From an uncultured Blautia sp. (GTDB taxonomy: Bacteria; Bacillota; Clostridia; Lachnospirales; Lachnospiraceae), in the NCBI GenBank assembly GCA_902476765.1, contig CABSEJ010000174.1, positions 1 to 6,574 on the forward strand: 6,574 nt of DNA. Reading direction: 5' to 3'. A program made the position numbers and the translations under genes. Position 1 is the first letter of the stretch; every line of letters begins with the position of its first letter. Below, piece by piece: positions 1 to 4,769 of the stretch. Under the pieces are notes generated by a model. It ran no database searches and was not told the DNA's origin. It was given only the letters and a program-made list of their open reading frames with translations.

Positions 1-534
1 GGGAACGGCACCCGCCTGTCTGGTTAACTCTGCCAGATGATAAGGAATATAGCCACCACCTGCAAGCTGCTGTAGAACCATTCGCTCTTCATAGGTAAAC
101 ACGGGCCTTTTAAAAGCCCGCAATGCGATTTTCAGTCCTTTTCCAAGTGCCAGATCGTCTGCAAATGCGCCTAACCGCTCTGAAAACGAATCCGTGACAG
201 GTACTACCACAGATTTACTAAGAAGGAGCCACAAAGCTTCCTCCTTACTCTCGCCATCACACTCCGCTACCAGACCACGTTTTTTCAGGCGCCTTAAGCA
301 AAACAAAAAATCCTCTTCATCCGCCCACTCAGTTGCATGTGCTTCCCCAAATGTAATACATAAGACACGGTACATCTGGGAATAAATTTTATTTTCCGCA
401 CAGAGGCTCCAGGTAAGGGCCGCCCACAGCATAGCTTCCATCTCTGTGAGCACCTTTTCCTGACCGCCAATCTTTACCAGAAGCCTGCCCTCATCATCTT
501 CCATTTTGCATCCAATGGCTGTGTACCATTTCAT
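1..534 (-). CDS. Unrecognised protein, C-terminus cut by window edge
   Basis: The frame is open from an ATG at 534 to the left edge, giving 178 residues without a stop. It begins MKWYTAIGCKMEDDEGRLLV. The ATG has an AGGAGG site 9 nt upstream, and the stop codon of the preceding gene lies inside that site, so the two are translationally linked. The visible part is mostly helical. It has an early segment (about residues 28-95, ending in FLFCLRRLKKRGLVAE) whose helix pattern and basic RRLKKRGLV turn resemble a winged-helix fold, but no family is recognised. There is no signal peptide and no clear membrane helix. It is the last visible gene of the S1/zinc-finger operon. A DNA- or RNA-associated adaptor is possible but is only a guess. 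The reading frame itself is secure; the function is unknown. Confidence 0.8.
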   Translation of the reverse strand, partial: MKWYTAIGCKMEDDEGRLLVKIGGQEKVLTEMEAMLWAALTWSLCAENKIYSQMYRVLCITFGEAHATEWADEEDFLFCLRRLKKRGLVAECDGESKEEALWLLLSKSVVVPVTDSFSERLGAFADDLALGKGLKIALRAFKRPVFTYEERMVLQQLAGGGYIPYHLAELTRQAGAVP

Positions 535-547
535 AATCCAGTTCCTC

Positions 548-1222
548 CTAGTGTAGCTTCATAACTTCCAGGAGTTTCGGAATCACATAACAGGCAATCA
601 TTCCTGCCACAATGCAGACTTCGATATTTGGTTTTCGAAGGTTCCATACCTCCTGGTTCTTCGTTCCAATGATTCTGGTTTTTCCGGGAACATTCCAGCG
701 GAGCTTCCTATAAAACTCCGTAAACCTCTGATGATTAAATCCAAACGAGCGGACAAGGAAGATCGTCCGGTCCTGCTCTTCCTCGTCCAGAAGGAAAAAG
801 CTCTCCCGGTTTTCGTTTTCGTCCAACACAATGTAAAATTCCGGGATTCCTCTGCGACTGCCTTCTACGATTCTATCAATCTCCTCATAAAAGATCCGGC
901 AGCACTCATAATGCCCGTTTTTTTCCGGCTGGCAGACTGCCAGACTGAATTCATCCAGCTCCATGTAACAGACTTCCGCTTCCATGATTCTTTTACTGAT
1001 TTTGTTTGACTGCCTTAGAAGAAGAAAAATCCCAAGGAAAAGTGCCGCACACAGATATATGAGATCCCAGCATCGGATCTGGAAAAACAGAAAATAAGCC
1101 GCGATTCCCTCTATAAGGGAGCCTGCTCCGATCAGTACAAAATACCGTTCCCTTAGATCCATCAGGTGGTAGACATCTTCCTCATCCGCCTGCATACGCA
1201 GGATATTTTTTCCATTTCTCAT
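548..1222 (-). CDS. Membrane-anchored protein with PH-like (YcxB-like) cytoplasmic region
   Basis: 224 residues, starting MRNGKNILRM. Two hydrophobic helices occur near the N-terminus (about 27-48 and 53-70, the latter rich in L, F and A), followed by a basic stretch (RQSNKISKR). Residues about 81-178 form an alternating beta-rich segment (CYMELDEFSLAV, EFYIVLDENENRESFFLL) that ends in an amphipathic helix (FNHQRFTEFYRKLRW). A further hydrophobic stretch lies at 200-217. Two N-terminal helices followed by a PH-like fold is the layout of the YcxB-like/bacterial PH-domain membrane proteins; this match is by architecture only. The start codon overlaps the stop of the zinc-finger gene (ATGA, 1219-1222), and its own stop overlaps the next gene's ribosome site, so it is translated as part of the operon. 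There are no catalytic motifs. Its role is unknown; signalling or envelope sensing is possible. Confidence 0.85.
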   Translation of the reverse strand: MRNGKNILRMQADEEDVYHLMDLRERYFVLIGAGSLIEGIAAYFLFFQIRCWDLIYLCAALFLGIFLLLRQSNKISKRIMEAEVCYMELDEFSLAVCQPEKNGHYECCRIFYEEIDRIVEGSRRGIPEFYIVLDENENRESFFLLDEEEQDRTIFLVRSFGFNHQRFTEFYRKLRWNVPGKTRIIGTKNQEVWNLRKPNIEVCIVAGMIACYVIPKLLEVMKLH

Positions 1223-1680
1223 GCTGCCATTATTTTCTTCTCGCAGGAAGAACTTCGGTTCGTTTTTGCATATTGTTCCATAAGTGTATTACACTCCCGA
1301 ATAGTTTCCTCACACCGGTACTCGGAGAACATTCCAATGTGCATGTCCTTTTCCCGCAGGCACAGGCGGTTCTGCAGCCAGATATAAGCACCATGTTTGG
1401 TCATGATGCCAGCCTGTACCACCTTATTTAACGCCCGGTGTGCTTCAATCCGTTTATGGCGAAGATCCCCATTTGCCAGAGTTCCCATAGGCCGCATACT
1501 CTTTTTATGGACTCCAATATAAGAATCACAGGATGGGTAACCACTGCAAACATACAAATAGTTATCAGGATTTAAATTACGCTCACCATAAACATACTCT
1601 GCTGGACGCAGCACCGCCAGCCCGCCACAGTAGGGACAATACAGTTTTTCATTCTGCTGTTTTTTCTTCATTTTTGCCAT
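1219..1680 (-). CDS. DUF3268-type zinc-finger protein
   Basis: 153 residues. After a lysine-rich start (MAKMKKKQQNEK) comes a zinc ribbon: CPYC at 15-18, then C45 and C51 in YVCSGYPSCDSYIG. This resembles the zinc ribbons of type I topoisomerase C-terminal domains. The following PMGTLANGDLRHKRIEAHRAL (about 64-84) is the sort of segment seen in the 'zinc-finger-containing domain' family DUF3268 (PF11672), whose members are small proteins common in phages and integrated elements of Firmicutes. Binding of nucleic acid is likely from the ribbon and basic charge, but no activity is known to me. A GGAG site sits 9 nt before the ATG. The gene has its own promoter (1710-1739), lies downstream of the S1-domain gene, and overlaps the membrane-protein gene by 4 nt. 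Confidence 0.88.
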   Translation of the reverse strand: MAKMKKKQQNEKLYCPYCGGLAVLRPAEYVYGERNLNPDNYLYVCSGYPSCDSYIGVHKKSMRPMGTLANGDLRHKRIEAHRALNKVVQAGIMTKHGAYIWLQNRLCLREKDMHIGMFSEYRCEETIRECNTLMEQYAKTNRSSSCEKKIMAA

Positions 1681-1707
1681 TTCATTCGTCTCCTTTCCTG
1701 TTTGTCC

Positions 1708-1724
1708 CGATTTTAAAAAAATCG
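1708..1724. repeat. 7-3-7 palindrome over the zinc-finger gene -10 box
   Basis: CGATTTT-AAA-AAAATCG is a perfect inverted repeat that overlaps the proposed -10 hexamer (1710-1715). It is placed where a repressor would act, but it is short and AT-rich, so the operator role is only inferred. Confidence 0.4.
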
Positions 1725-1739
1725 CATTTTCTGTGTCAA
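1710..1739 (-). promoter_or_regulatory. Promoter of the zinc-finger gene
   Basis: On the minus strand a perfect -35 TTGACA (1734-1739) is followed, after 18 bp, by TAAAAT (1710-1715, 5 of 6 to TATAAT). The expected start is near 1703, which leaves a leader of about 20 nt that contains the AAAGGAG ribosome site. The gap to the S1-domain gene upstream (1681-1763) shows no terminator, so the gene is probably served both by this promoter and by read-through. Confidence 0.65.
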
Positions 1740-1748
1740 TAGGATTTT
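1727..1748 (-). repeat. 22-bp promoter block, copy 1
   Basis: Twenty-two bases centred on the -35 box (core TCCTATTGACACAG on the minus strand) are identical to 5615-5636, where they form the -35 region of the secreted transglutaminase gene. The identity extends on both sides of the TTGACA hexamer. Confidence 0.7.
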
Positions 1749-1763
1749 CGTTAGTTTTAATTT

Positions 1764-2723
1764 TTATTTATATCTTTTAATCAGCCTTGTGATAATCCCT
1801 TCTGCGACTTCGTAATTATCGTTAATTCTGGTCACTACAATTCCGATTTTATCTCCCTTTCCCGGAAGGGTTGGCATGTTGCACGAATATGCCACGGCAT
1901 TCACCCCGATATCAAGCCTCATAAAATACGTGCCTTTATAAACTTCTGTGATCACACCTGTGTACTTGCCCTGACGGTGGCATTTCCGAAGATTATCTTT
2001 ATTGAGATTGGCCGTCGGGGTTTTGGCATCCACTTCCACGCTAATCTGTTCTGGTTCCTGACCATCTACTTTATTAACCATAACCTGGACAAGGTCACCA
2101 ACCTGGAATTTTTCACTGGCATCCAGCATCCACTCCCAGGCCATATCACGCGCCCGGACGGATACTTCCACACCAAACACCTCCAGGCGTACTGCTTTTG
2201 GTGCTACTGCGATCACCCTGGCTTCTGCGATTCTTCCGGGATACAGGAGCGGCTTCTCCCCTTCTTCTCCAATGTAGAAAGTCTGACGCTTTTTCAGCAT
2301 GGCATCCTTTCGTGAGGCTACCACACTCCGGCTTTTGGTATCCAGATCCTTGATAATGAAATCAATGTCACAGCCAAGCATGTTGTTGGCAATACGAACC
2401 TGGCGGTTTAAGGTGTCTGCGTTCTCCCGGCCGTCTCCGCTTAAGTTAATCATCATTTCATTCATCGGGATGATAATACGAAAACCGTTGTAATAAGTTA
2501 CTGCAACCATCCAGCCGCTTTCCAGCTTCTCAATACCACCAAGCTGGCCTGTGAGTACCTTTCTGGTACGGTGTGCATTAAGTAGCTGGTGCCATCTGGT
2601 ATCCTCCTGCTCCTGTGCGCTCTCCACCTGTGCGTCAACGTCGATTGTTAAGACACCTTCATAGGCTGCGCGTGGAATTTCTTTTTCCGTTACTTCTTCA
2701 ATTGCTTTTTTTGTGTTCGCCAT
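1764..2723 (-). CDS. Protein with three S1/OB-like RNA-binding segments
   Basis: 319 residues, AGGAGG 7 nt before the ATG. After an acidic, probably disordered N-terminus (1-48), three S1-like beta-barrel segments can be traced. The first is at about 54-140 (KVLTGQLGGIEKLESGWMV, then IIIPMNEM, GCDIDFIIKDLD and SRSVVASRKDAM). The second is at about 162-235 (GRIAEARVIAVAPKAVRLEV, RARDMAWEWM, FQVGDLVQVMVNKVDG). The third is at about 252-315 (GKYTGVITEVYKGTYFMRL, PGKGDKIGIVVTRIND). Each shows the S1 pattern of a G-containing first strand, a middle 'surface' strand and a 'GD.V.V.V..ID' closing strand. It probably binds single-stranded RNA in the cytoplasm. It is about half the length of a true ribosomal protein S1 and sits with mobile-element-type genes, so it is not housekeeping rpsA. 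It heads the operon and has its own promoter and leader hairpin. Confidence 0.85.
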   Translation of the reverse strand: MANTKKAIEEVTEKEIPRAAYEGVLTIDVDAQVESAQEQEDTRWHQLLNAHRTRKVLTGQLGGIEKLESGWMVAVTYYNGFRIIIPMNEMMINLSGDGRENADTLNRQVRIANNMLGCDIDFIIKDLDTKSRSVVASRKDAMLKKRQTFYIGEEGEKPLLYPGRIAEARVIAVAPKAVRLEVFGVEVSVRARDMAWEWMLDASEKFQVGDLVQVMVNKVDGQEPEQISVEVDAKTPTANLNKDNLRKCHRQGKYTGVITEVYKGTYFMRLDIGVNAVAYSCNMPTLPGKGDKIGIVVTRINDNYEVAEGIITRLIKRYK

Positions 2724-2750
2724 GTGTTGCCCTCCTATTATTTATACGAC

Positions 2751-2805
2751 AAGAAGGCACAAAAAAAGCAGCCTGCATAAACAAACTGCTTTTTCGTGCC
2801 TTCTT
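2751..2805 (-). promoter_or_regulatory. Long leader hairpin upstream of the S1-domain gene
   Basis: The arms AAGAAGGCAC (2751-2760) and GTGCCTTCTT (2796-2805) pair perfectly over 10 bp. After a small internal bulge, AAAAAGCAG (2763-2771) pairs with CTGCTTTTT (2786-2794), leaving a 14-nt loop. On the minus strand the inner hairpin ends in a run of seven T, so it looks like an intrinsic terminator embedded in a larger stem. It begins only a few nt after the predicted transcription start and ends 27 nt before the start codon. It may be an attenuator, a 5'-stabilising stem, or on the plus strand (TTCTTTTT) a blocker of antisense transcription. Confidence 0.6.
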
Positions 2806-2817
2806 TTTACGAGTACC

Positions 2818-2846
2818 ATTCTATTATAAAGAGAATCTGAAGTCAA
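2818..2846 (-). promoter_or_regulatory. Promoter of the S1-domain gene/operon
   Basis: Minus strand: -35 TTGACT (2841-2846), 17-bp spacer, -10 TAGAAT (2818-2823). A better-looking TATAAT overlaps at 2823-2828 but has only a 12-bp gap to the same -35. The transcript would start near 2811-2816 and run straight into the leader hairpin. Copy 1 of the 46-bp direct repeat lies only 8 bp upstream of the -35. Confidence 0.65.
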
Positions 2847-2854
2847 TATTATGG

Positions 2855-2900
2855 ATGTTGCAATCGTGTCGCATTTTAGTTGCAAATAAATACACTTGCT
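2855..2900. repeat. 46-bp direct repeat, copy 1
   Basis: This block matches 4010-4055 in the same orientation at 41 of 46 positions, with no gaps. It holds two GTTGCAA boxes (2857-2863 and 2879-2885) that start 22 bp apart; neither box carries a mismatch between copies. AATATT occurs on both sides (2845-2850 and 2901-2906), but this is AT-rich and may be chance. The block lies just upstream of the S1-gene promoter on the minus strand and ahead of the plus-strand toxin-antitoxin operon. Confidence 0.8.
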
Positions 2901-2987
2901 AATATTGGCTGCAAAAATCTTCAAAAGTTCAAGCCTAATAAATTTTTTATTCCAGTAAATTCTTATAACCAATCTCCCAGGTAATTA

Positions 2988-3043
2988 TTTATCTCCTAAA
3001 TTTCACTATTTTTTAGAAGATATTTCAATCATTAGGAGATAAA
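2988..3043. repeat. 12-bp inverted repeat with 32-nt spacer
   Basis: TTTATCTCCTAA (2988-2999) and TTAGGAGATAAA (3032-3043) are perfect reverse complements. The arms lie in the non-coding stretch between the S1 gene and the plus-strand antitoxin, about 80 bp upstream of the antitoxin's -35. The spacer is AT-rich and contains no gene. It could be a spaced pair of regulator sites, or the ends of a decayed small element. There is no T-run typical of a terminator. Confidence 0.6.
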
Positions 3044-3088
3044 ATCACCATCACCCGAAAGGCAATACCTAAAGGATTCCATTTCGCG

Positions 3089-3108
3089 TATATTTATCAG
3101 TAAATATA
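3089..3108. repeat. 8-4-8 palindrome upstream of the toxin-antitoxin promoter
   Basis: TATATTTA-TCAG-TAAATATA is perfect and sits 12 bp before the -35 box of the plus-strand antitoxin operon. Phd/YefM antitoxins usually repress their own promoter by binding palindromes near it, so this is a candidate operator. Its AT-only arms make a chance match possible. Confidence 0.45.
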
Positions 3109-3120
3109 TTGATTAATTAG

Positions 3121-3148
3121 TTGATATTTTGCAGGTATCTGCTATAAT
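3121..3148 (+). promoter_or_regulatory. Promoter of toxin-antitoxin module 1
   Basis: TTGATA (3121-3126), 16-bp spacer, then TATAAT (3143-3148) preceded by TG at 3139-3142 (CTGC), an extended -10. The start is expected near 3155, leaving a leader of about 20 nt that holds AGGAG 9 nt before the antitoxin ATG. Confidence 0.75.
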
Positions 3149-3174
3149 ACAAGTAAAGAAAGGAGTTGACGATT

Positions 3175-3498
3175 ATGGCATCTGTTATGAGTGCAATTAA
3201 AAATACGGTTCCGATCAGCCAATTTAACCGTGGCCTTGCTGGAAAAATTTTTGAAGATGTGAAGCAGAGTGGTGCTAAAGTCGTAATGAAAAACAACGTT
3301 GCAGAATGTGTTCTCATTTCCCCTGAAGAATACGTCCGTCTAATGGATGAGGTAAATGATGCTCGTCTTCTTGCCGTTGCTTCTGAACGTATGGCACACT
3401 TTAATCCTGCCACTTTAATTTCTGAGGAAGAAATGAACCGCCGTCTTGGTATTACAGAAGACAATCTTACCGGTTTTGACGAGGTAGACATTGAATGA
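3175..3498 (+). CDS. Phd/YefM-like antitoxin (module 1)
   Basis: 107 residues from ATG 3175. A TTG nine bases earlier is also in frame, but it directly abuts the AGGAG site, so the ATG with its 9-nt spacing is preferred. Residues about 1-55 carry the Phd/YefM N-terminal pattern: VPISQFNRG, then IFEDVKQSGAKVVMKNN, AECVLISPEEYVRLM, that is, helix, then 'xxxxxNxxxxxVLISxEEY'. This part is expected to dimerise and bind the operator. Residues 56-107, acidic and helical (SEEEMNRRLGI, FDEVDIE), should wrap and neutralise the toxin. The stop overlaps the toxin start by 4 nt (ATGA), the usual antitoxin-first coupling. Repression of its own promoter, stronger with toxin bound, is the family rule and is inferred here. 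Confidence 0.9.
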   Translation: MASVMSAIKNTVPISQFNRGLAGKIFEDVKQSGAKVVMKNNVAECVLISPEEYVRLMDEVNDARLLAVASERMAHFNPATLISEEEMNRRLGITEDNLTGFDEVDIE

Positions 3499-3830
3499 AT
3501 TGGAAACTAGAATACCTTCCTGAAGCAGAAAAAGACTTAAAAGACCTAAATGGAAGTCAGCGTATTCTTGTTCTGAAGGCCATCAAAAAAGTTCAGCAAA
3601 ATCCACTGCCTGTTGAAGAACAAGGTTATGGAAAACCGCTTGGTAATCACAGCAGTACTAATCTTGCCGGACTTCTGAAAATCAAACTCCGCTCTGCTGG
3701 TTTGCGTGTTGTATATCAGCTTCGCCGTACCGAATCGTCTATGATGATTATTGTAATCGGCGTCCGAGCAGACGAAGAAGTATATGAAATTGCTCAGAAA
3801 AGAGCGAATAAACACAATCTTTTTGATTAA
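3495..3830 (+). CDS. RelE-family toxin (module 1)
   Basis: 111 residues starting MNWKLEYLPEAEKDLKDL. The RelE/ParE-superfamily layout is clear: a first strand and 'PEAEKDLKDL' helix, a second helix (RILVLKAIKKVQQNP), then GKPLGN, LAGLLKIKLRSAGLRVVYQL and IIVIGVRADEEVYEIAQKR. R71 in LRVVYQ, R91 and Y97 in VRADEEVY occupy the places of the conserved arginines and tyrosine of RelE, so an active ribosome-dependent mRNA interferase is plausible. The length is normal and the frame is intact. It has no ribosome site of its own beyond sequence inside the antitoxin, which fits coupled translation. It is neutralised by the product of the preceding gene. Whether it cuts mRNA, or acts like ParE on gyrase, cannot be settled by sequence; RelE is favoured. 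Confidence 0.9.
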   Translation: MNWKLEYLPEAEKDLKDLNGSQRILVLKAIKKVQQNPLPVEEQGYGKPLGNHSSTNLAGLLKIKLRSAGLRVVYQLRRTESSMMIIVIGVRADEEVYEIAQKRANKHNLFD

Positions 3831-3959
3831 CCTGCACCTTTTTAAGTGATTACATTCATCTGTATAAAGCTTTTGTTAATACACAAGCAATTACCGTGAA
3901 CCACCGATACCCCTTATAGTTCTTTCATACTATTTCAATTGAATCACAATGTACCCATA

Positions 3960-4005
3960 AAAAATGCAGGGATGCTCACCTCCAGCGATACATCTCTGCA
4001 TTTTT
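3960..4005. terminator. Bidirectional terminator between two convergent toxin-antitoxin operons
   Basis: The arms at 3960-3974 and 3991-4005 pair over 15 bp with one G-T wobble (outer part AAAAATGCAG with CTGCATTTTT, inner GATG with CATC), leaving a 16-nt loop. A T-run follows the stem on both strands. On the plus strand it lies 130 nt after the module 1 toxin, and on the minus strand it lies about 54 nt after the module 2 toxin. Confidence 0.85.
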
Positions 4006-4009
4006 AGAT

Positions 4010-4055
4010 ATGTTGCAATCATGTCACATTTTAGTTGCAAATAAGTACAACTGCT
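4010..4055. repeat. 46-bp direct repeat, copy 2
   Basis: Same orientation as 2855-2900, 41 of 46 identical. Its GTTGCAA boxes are at 4012-4018 and 4034-4040, with the same 22-bp period. It ends 3 nt from the stop codon of the module 2 toxin, and the bidirectional terminator begins 4 nt away on the other side, so it lies in the 3' untranslated region of module 2. Confidence 0.8.
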
Positions 4056-4058
4056 GGT

Positions 4059-4376
4059 TCAACGGATGAGCCAATTATACTCTTTTCTACAGTCTAAAAT
4101 GTAATCCACATAAACTGTATCATCCTCAATTTGATATAAAATCAAATACCAGTTTTTCACAAACATTTTGTGATATTTATTACATGGAATATAAGGTTCA
4201 TTCAAAAAAGGAAAACGATTTGGACTATACGCTAATGAACGCATTGCTTCCATTAATTCTTTTTTCTTATTTCTTGCGGCATCCTTATCTACCTGTGCCA
4301 GAAAGCGAATATGTACTCCAAGCATTTGCTTCGCCCGGTCCGATACGATAACTTTGTATTTTCTTCTTTCTGACAT
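4059..4376 (-). CDS. RelE/ParE-superfamily toxin (module 2)
   Basis: 105 residues starting MSERRKYKVIVSDRAKQML. Two ATGs compete. The one at 4382 overlaps the antitoxin stop (ATGA) but has GAGGG directly against it; the one at 4376 has that GAGGG 6 nt away, so 4376 is preferred, and the difference is only two residues. The family pattern is visible: strand plus helix (YKVIVSDRAKQML), a long basic helix (DKDAARNKKKELMEAMRSL), SPNRFPFLNEPYIP, then the core strands NKYHKMFVKNWYLILYQI and TVYVDYILDCRKEYNWL. R97 and Y100 near the C-terminus match the region of catalytic residues in RelE-like toxins. It is only distantly similar to the module 1 toxin. The cellular target (mRNA or gyrase) is not decided by sequence. 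Confidence 0.87.
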   Translation of the reverse strand: MSERRKYKVIVSDRAKQMLGVHIRFLAQVDKDAARNKKKELMEAMRSLAYSPNRFPFLNEPYIPCNKYHKMFVKNWYLILYQIEDDTVYVDYILDCRKEYNWLIR

Positions 4377-4378
4377 TT

Positions 4379-4645
4379 TCATCCCTCTTCTATTATATTA
4401 TCAAGATAACTGTCCAATTCATCAAGACTGCATCCTGTTCTTCCTGCCAGACGATCCTCTTCAACAGCAAGCAGTTCTTCTCTTAATTTCAACATTTTCT
4501 CCCGTCGGTTAAAGGATTCAATATCCATCACCACAAGATCACCTTCTCCATTTTTTGTCAGAAAAACAGGCTCTGAAGATTTACGGCAAAGATCTGCAAT
4601 CTCATTATAATTTTGTCTAATAGCAGCTGATGGACGAATGTTCAT
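4379..4645 (-). CDS. Phd/YefM-like antitoxin (module 2)
   Basis: 88 residues from ATG 4645, which has AGAGGTGAT just upstream. An in-frame ATG at 4666 has no ribosome site, lies very close to the -10, and would add seven atypical residues. The N-terminal half is typical of the Phd/YefM fold: MNIRPSAAIRQNYNEIADLC, then EPVFLTKNGEGDLVVMDIESFNRRE. This fold is expected to dimerise and bind operator DNA. The C-terminal half is an acidic helix (LREELLAVEEDRLAG, LDELDSYLDNIIEEG) expected to grip the toxin. It is directly followed by, and nearly overlaps, the toxin gene. It is unlike the module 1 antitoxin apart from fold, so cross-neutralisation is unlikely but untested. Confidence 0.9.
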   Translation of the reverse strand: MNIRPSAAIRQNYNEIADLCRKSSEPVFLTKNGEGDLVVMDIESFNRREKMLKLREELLAVEEDRLAGRTGCSLDELDSYLDNIIEEG

Positions 4646-4670
4646 AAGATCACCTCTCGCTTTCATAGTA

Positions 4671-4713
4671 ATATTATATACATATTATAATTTTATTATG
4701 CTATATTTGTCAA
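4671..4713 (-). promoter_or_regulatory. Promoter of toxin-antitoxin module 2, with direct repeats
   Basis: Minus strand: perfect TTGACA (4708-4713), 18-bp spacer, perfect TATAAT (4684-4689). The octamer TATAATAT at 4682-4689 is repeated at 4671-4678 after GTA (11-bp period, about one helical turn), overlapping the -10 and the likely start. This is a plausible site for antitoxin autoregulation, although it may only be AT-rich sequence. Confidence 0.75.
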
Positions 4714-4769
4714 TACCAATTACAGACCTATTCCATTTCTGCACCAGCTTCTCTATTTTCATTCTGAAA

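Larger units (their letters stand above)
2724..3174. other. Long intergenic region with promoters and repeats, no gene
   Basis: This 450-bp gap separates the divergent S1-domain operon and toxin-antitoxin module 1. It holds the S1 leader hairpin and promoter, copy 1 of the 46-bp repeat, two inverted repeats and the module 1 promoter. The open frames across it lack ribosome sites and cross the hairpin or promoters, so they are not called. Confidence 0.7.

Noticed and set aside
731..1009. Plus-strand open frames opposite the left operon (for example 731-1009, 1977-2315, 2299-2493)
   Set aside because: They lie opposite recognised minus-strand genes, have no ribosome sites, and their sequences have no family features.
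2742..2819. Possible 25-residue leader peptide (MVLVKRRHEKAVCLCRLL, ending before the S1 ribosome site)
   Set aside because: Its ATG overlaps the -10 box and would not be in the transcript, or only as a leaderless start, and it has no ribosome site. The frame is explained by the hairpin arms.
2845..2906. AATATT on both sides of repeat copy 1 as a target-site duplication
   Set aside because: Six A/T bases recur often by chance, and copy 2 has no matching flanks.
3117..3491. Minus-strand open frame opposite the module 1 antitoxin
   Set aside because: A shadow of a well-supported antitoxin gene; serine/arginine-rich composition, no ribosome site, and it runs through the module 1 promoter.
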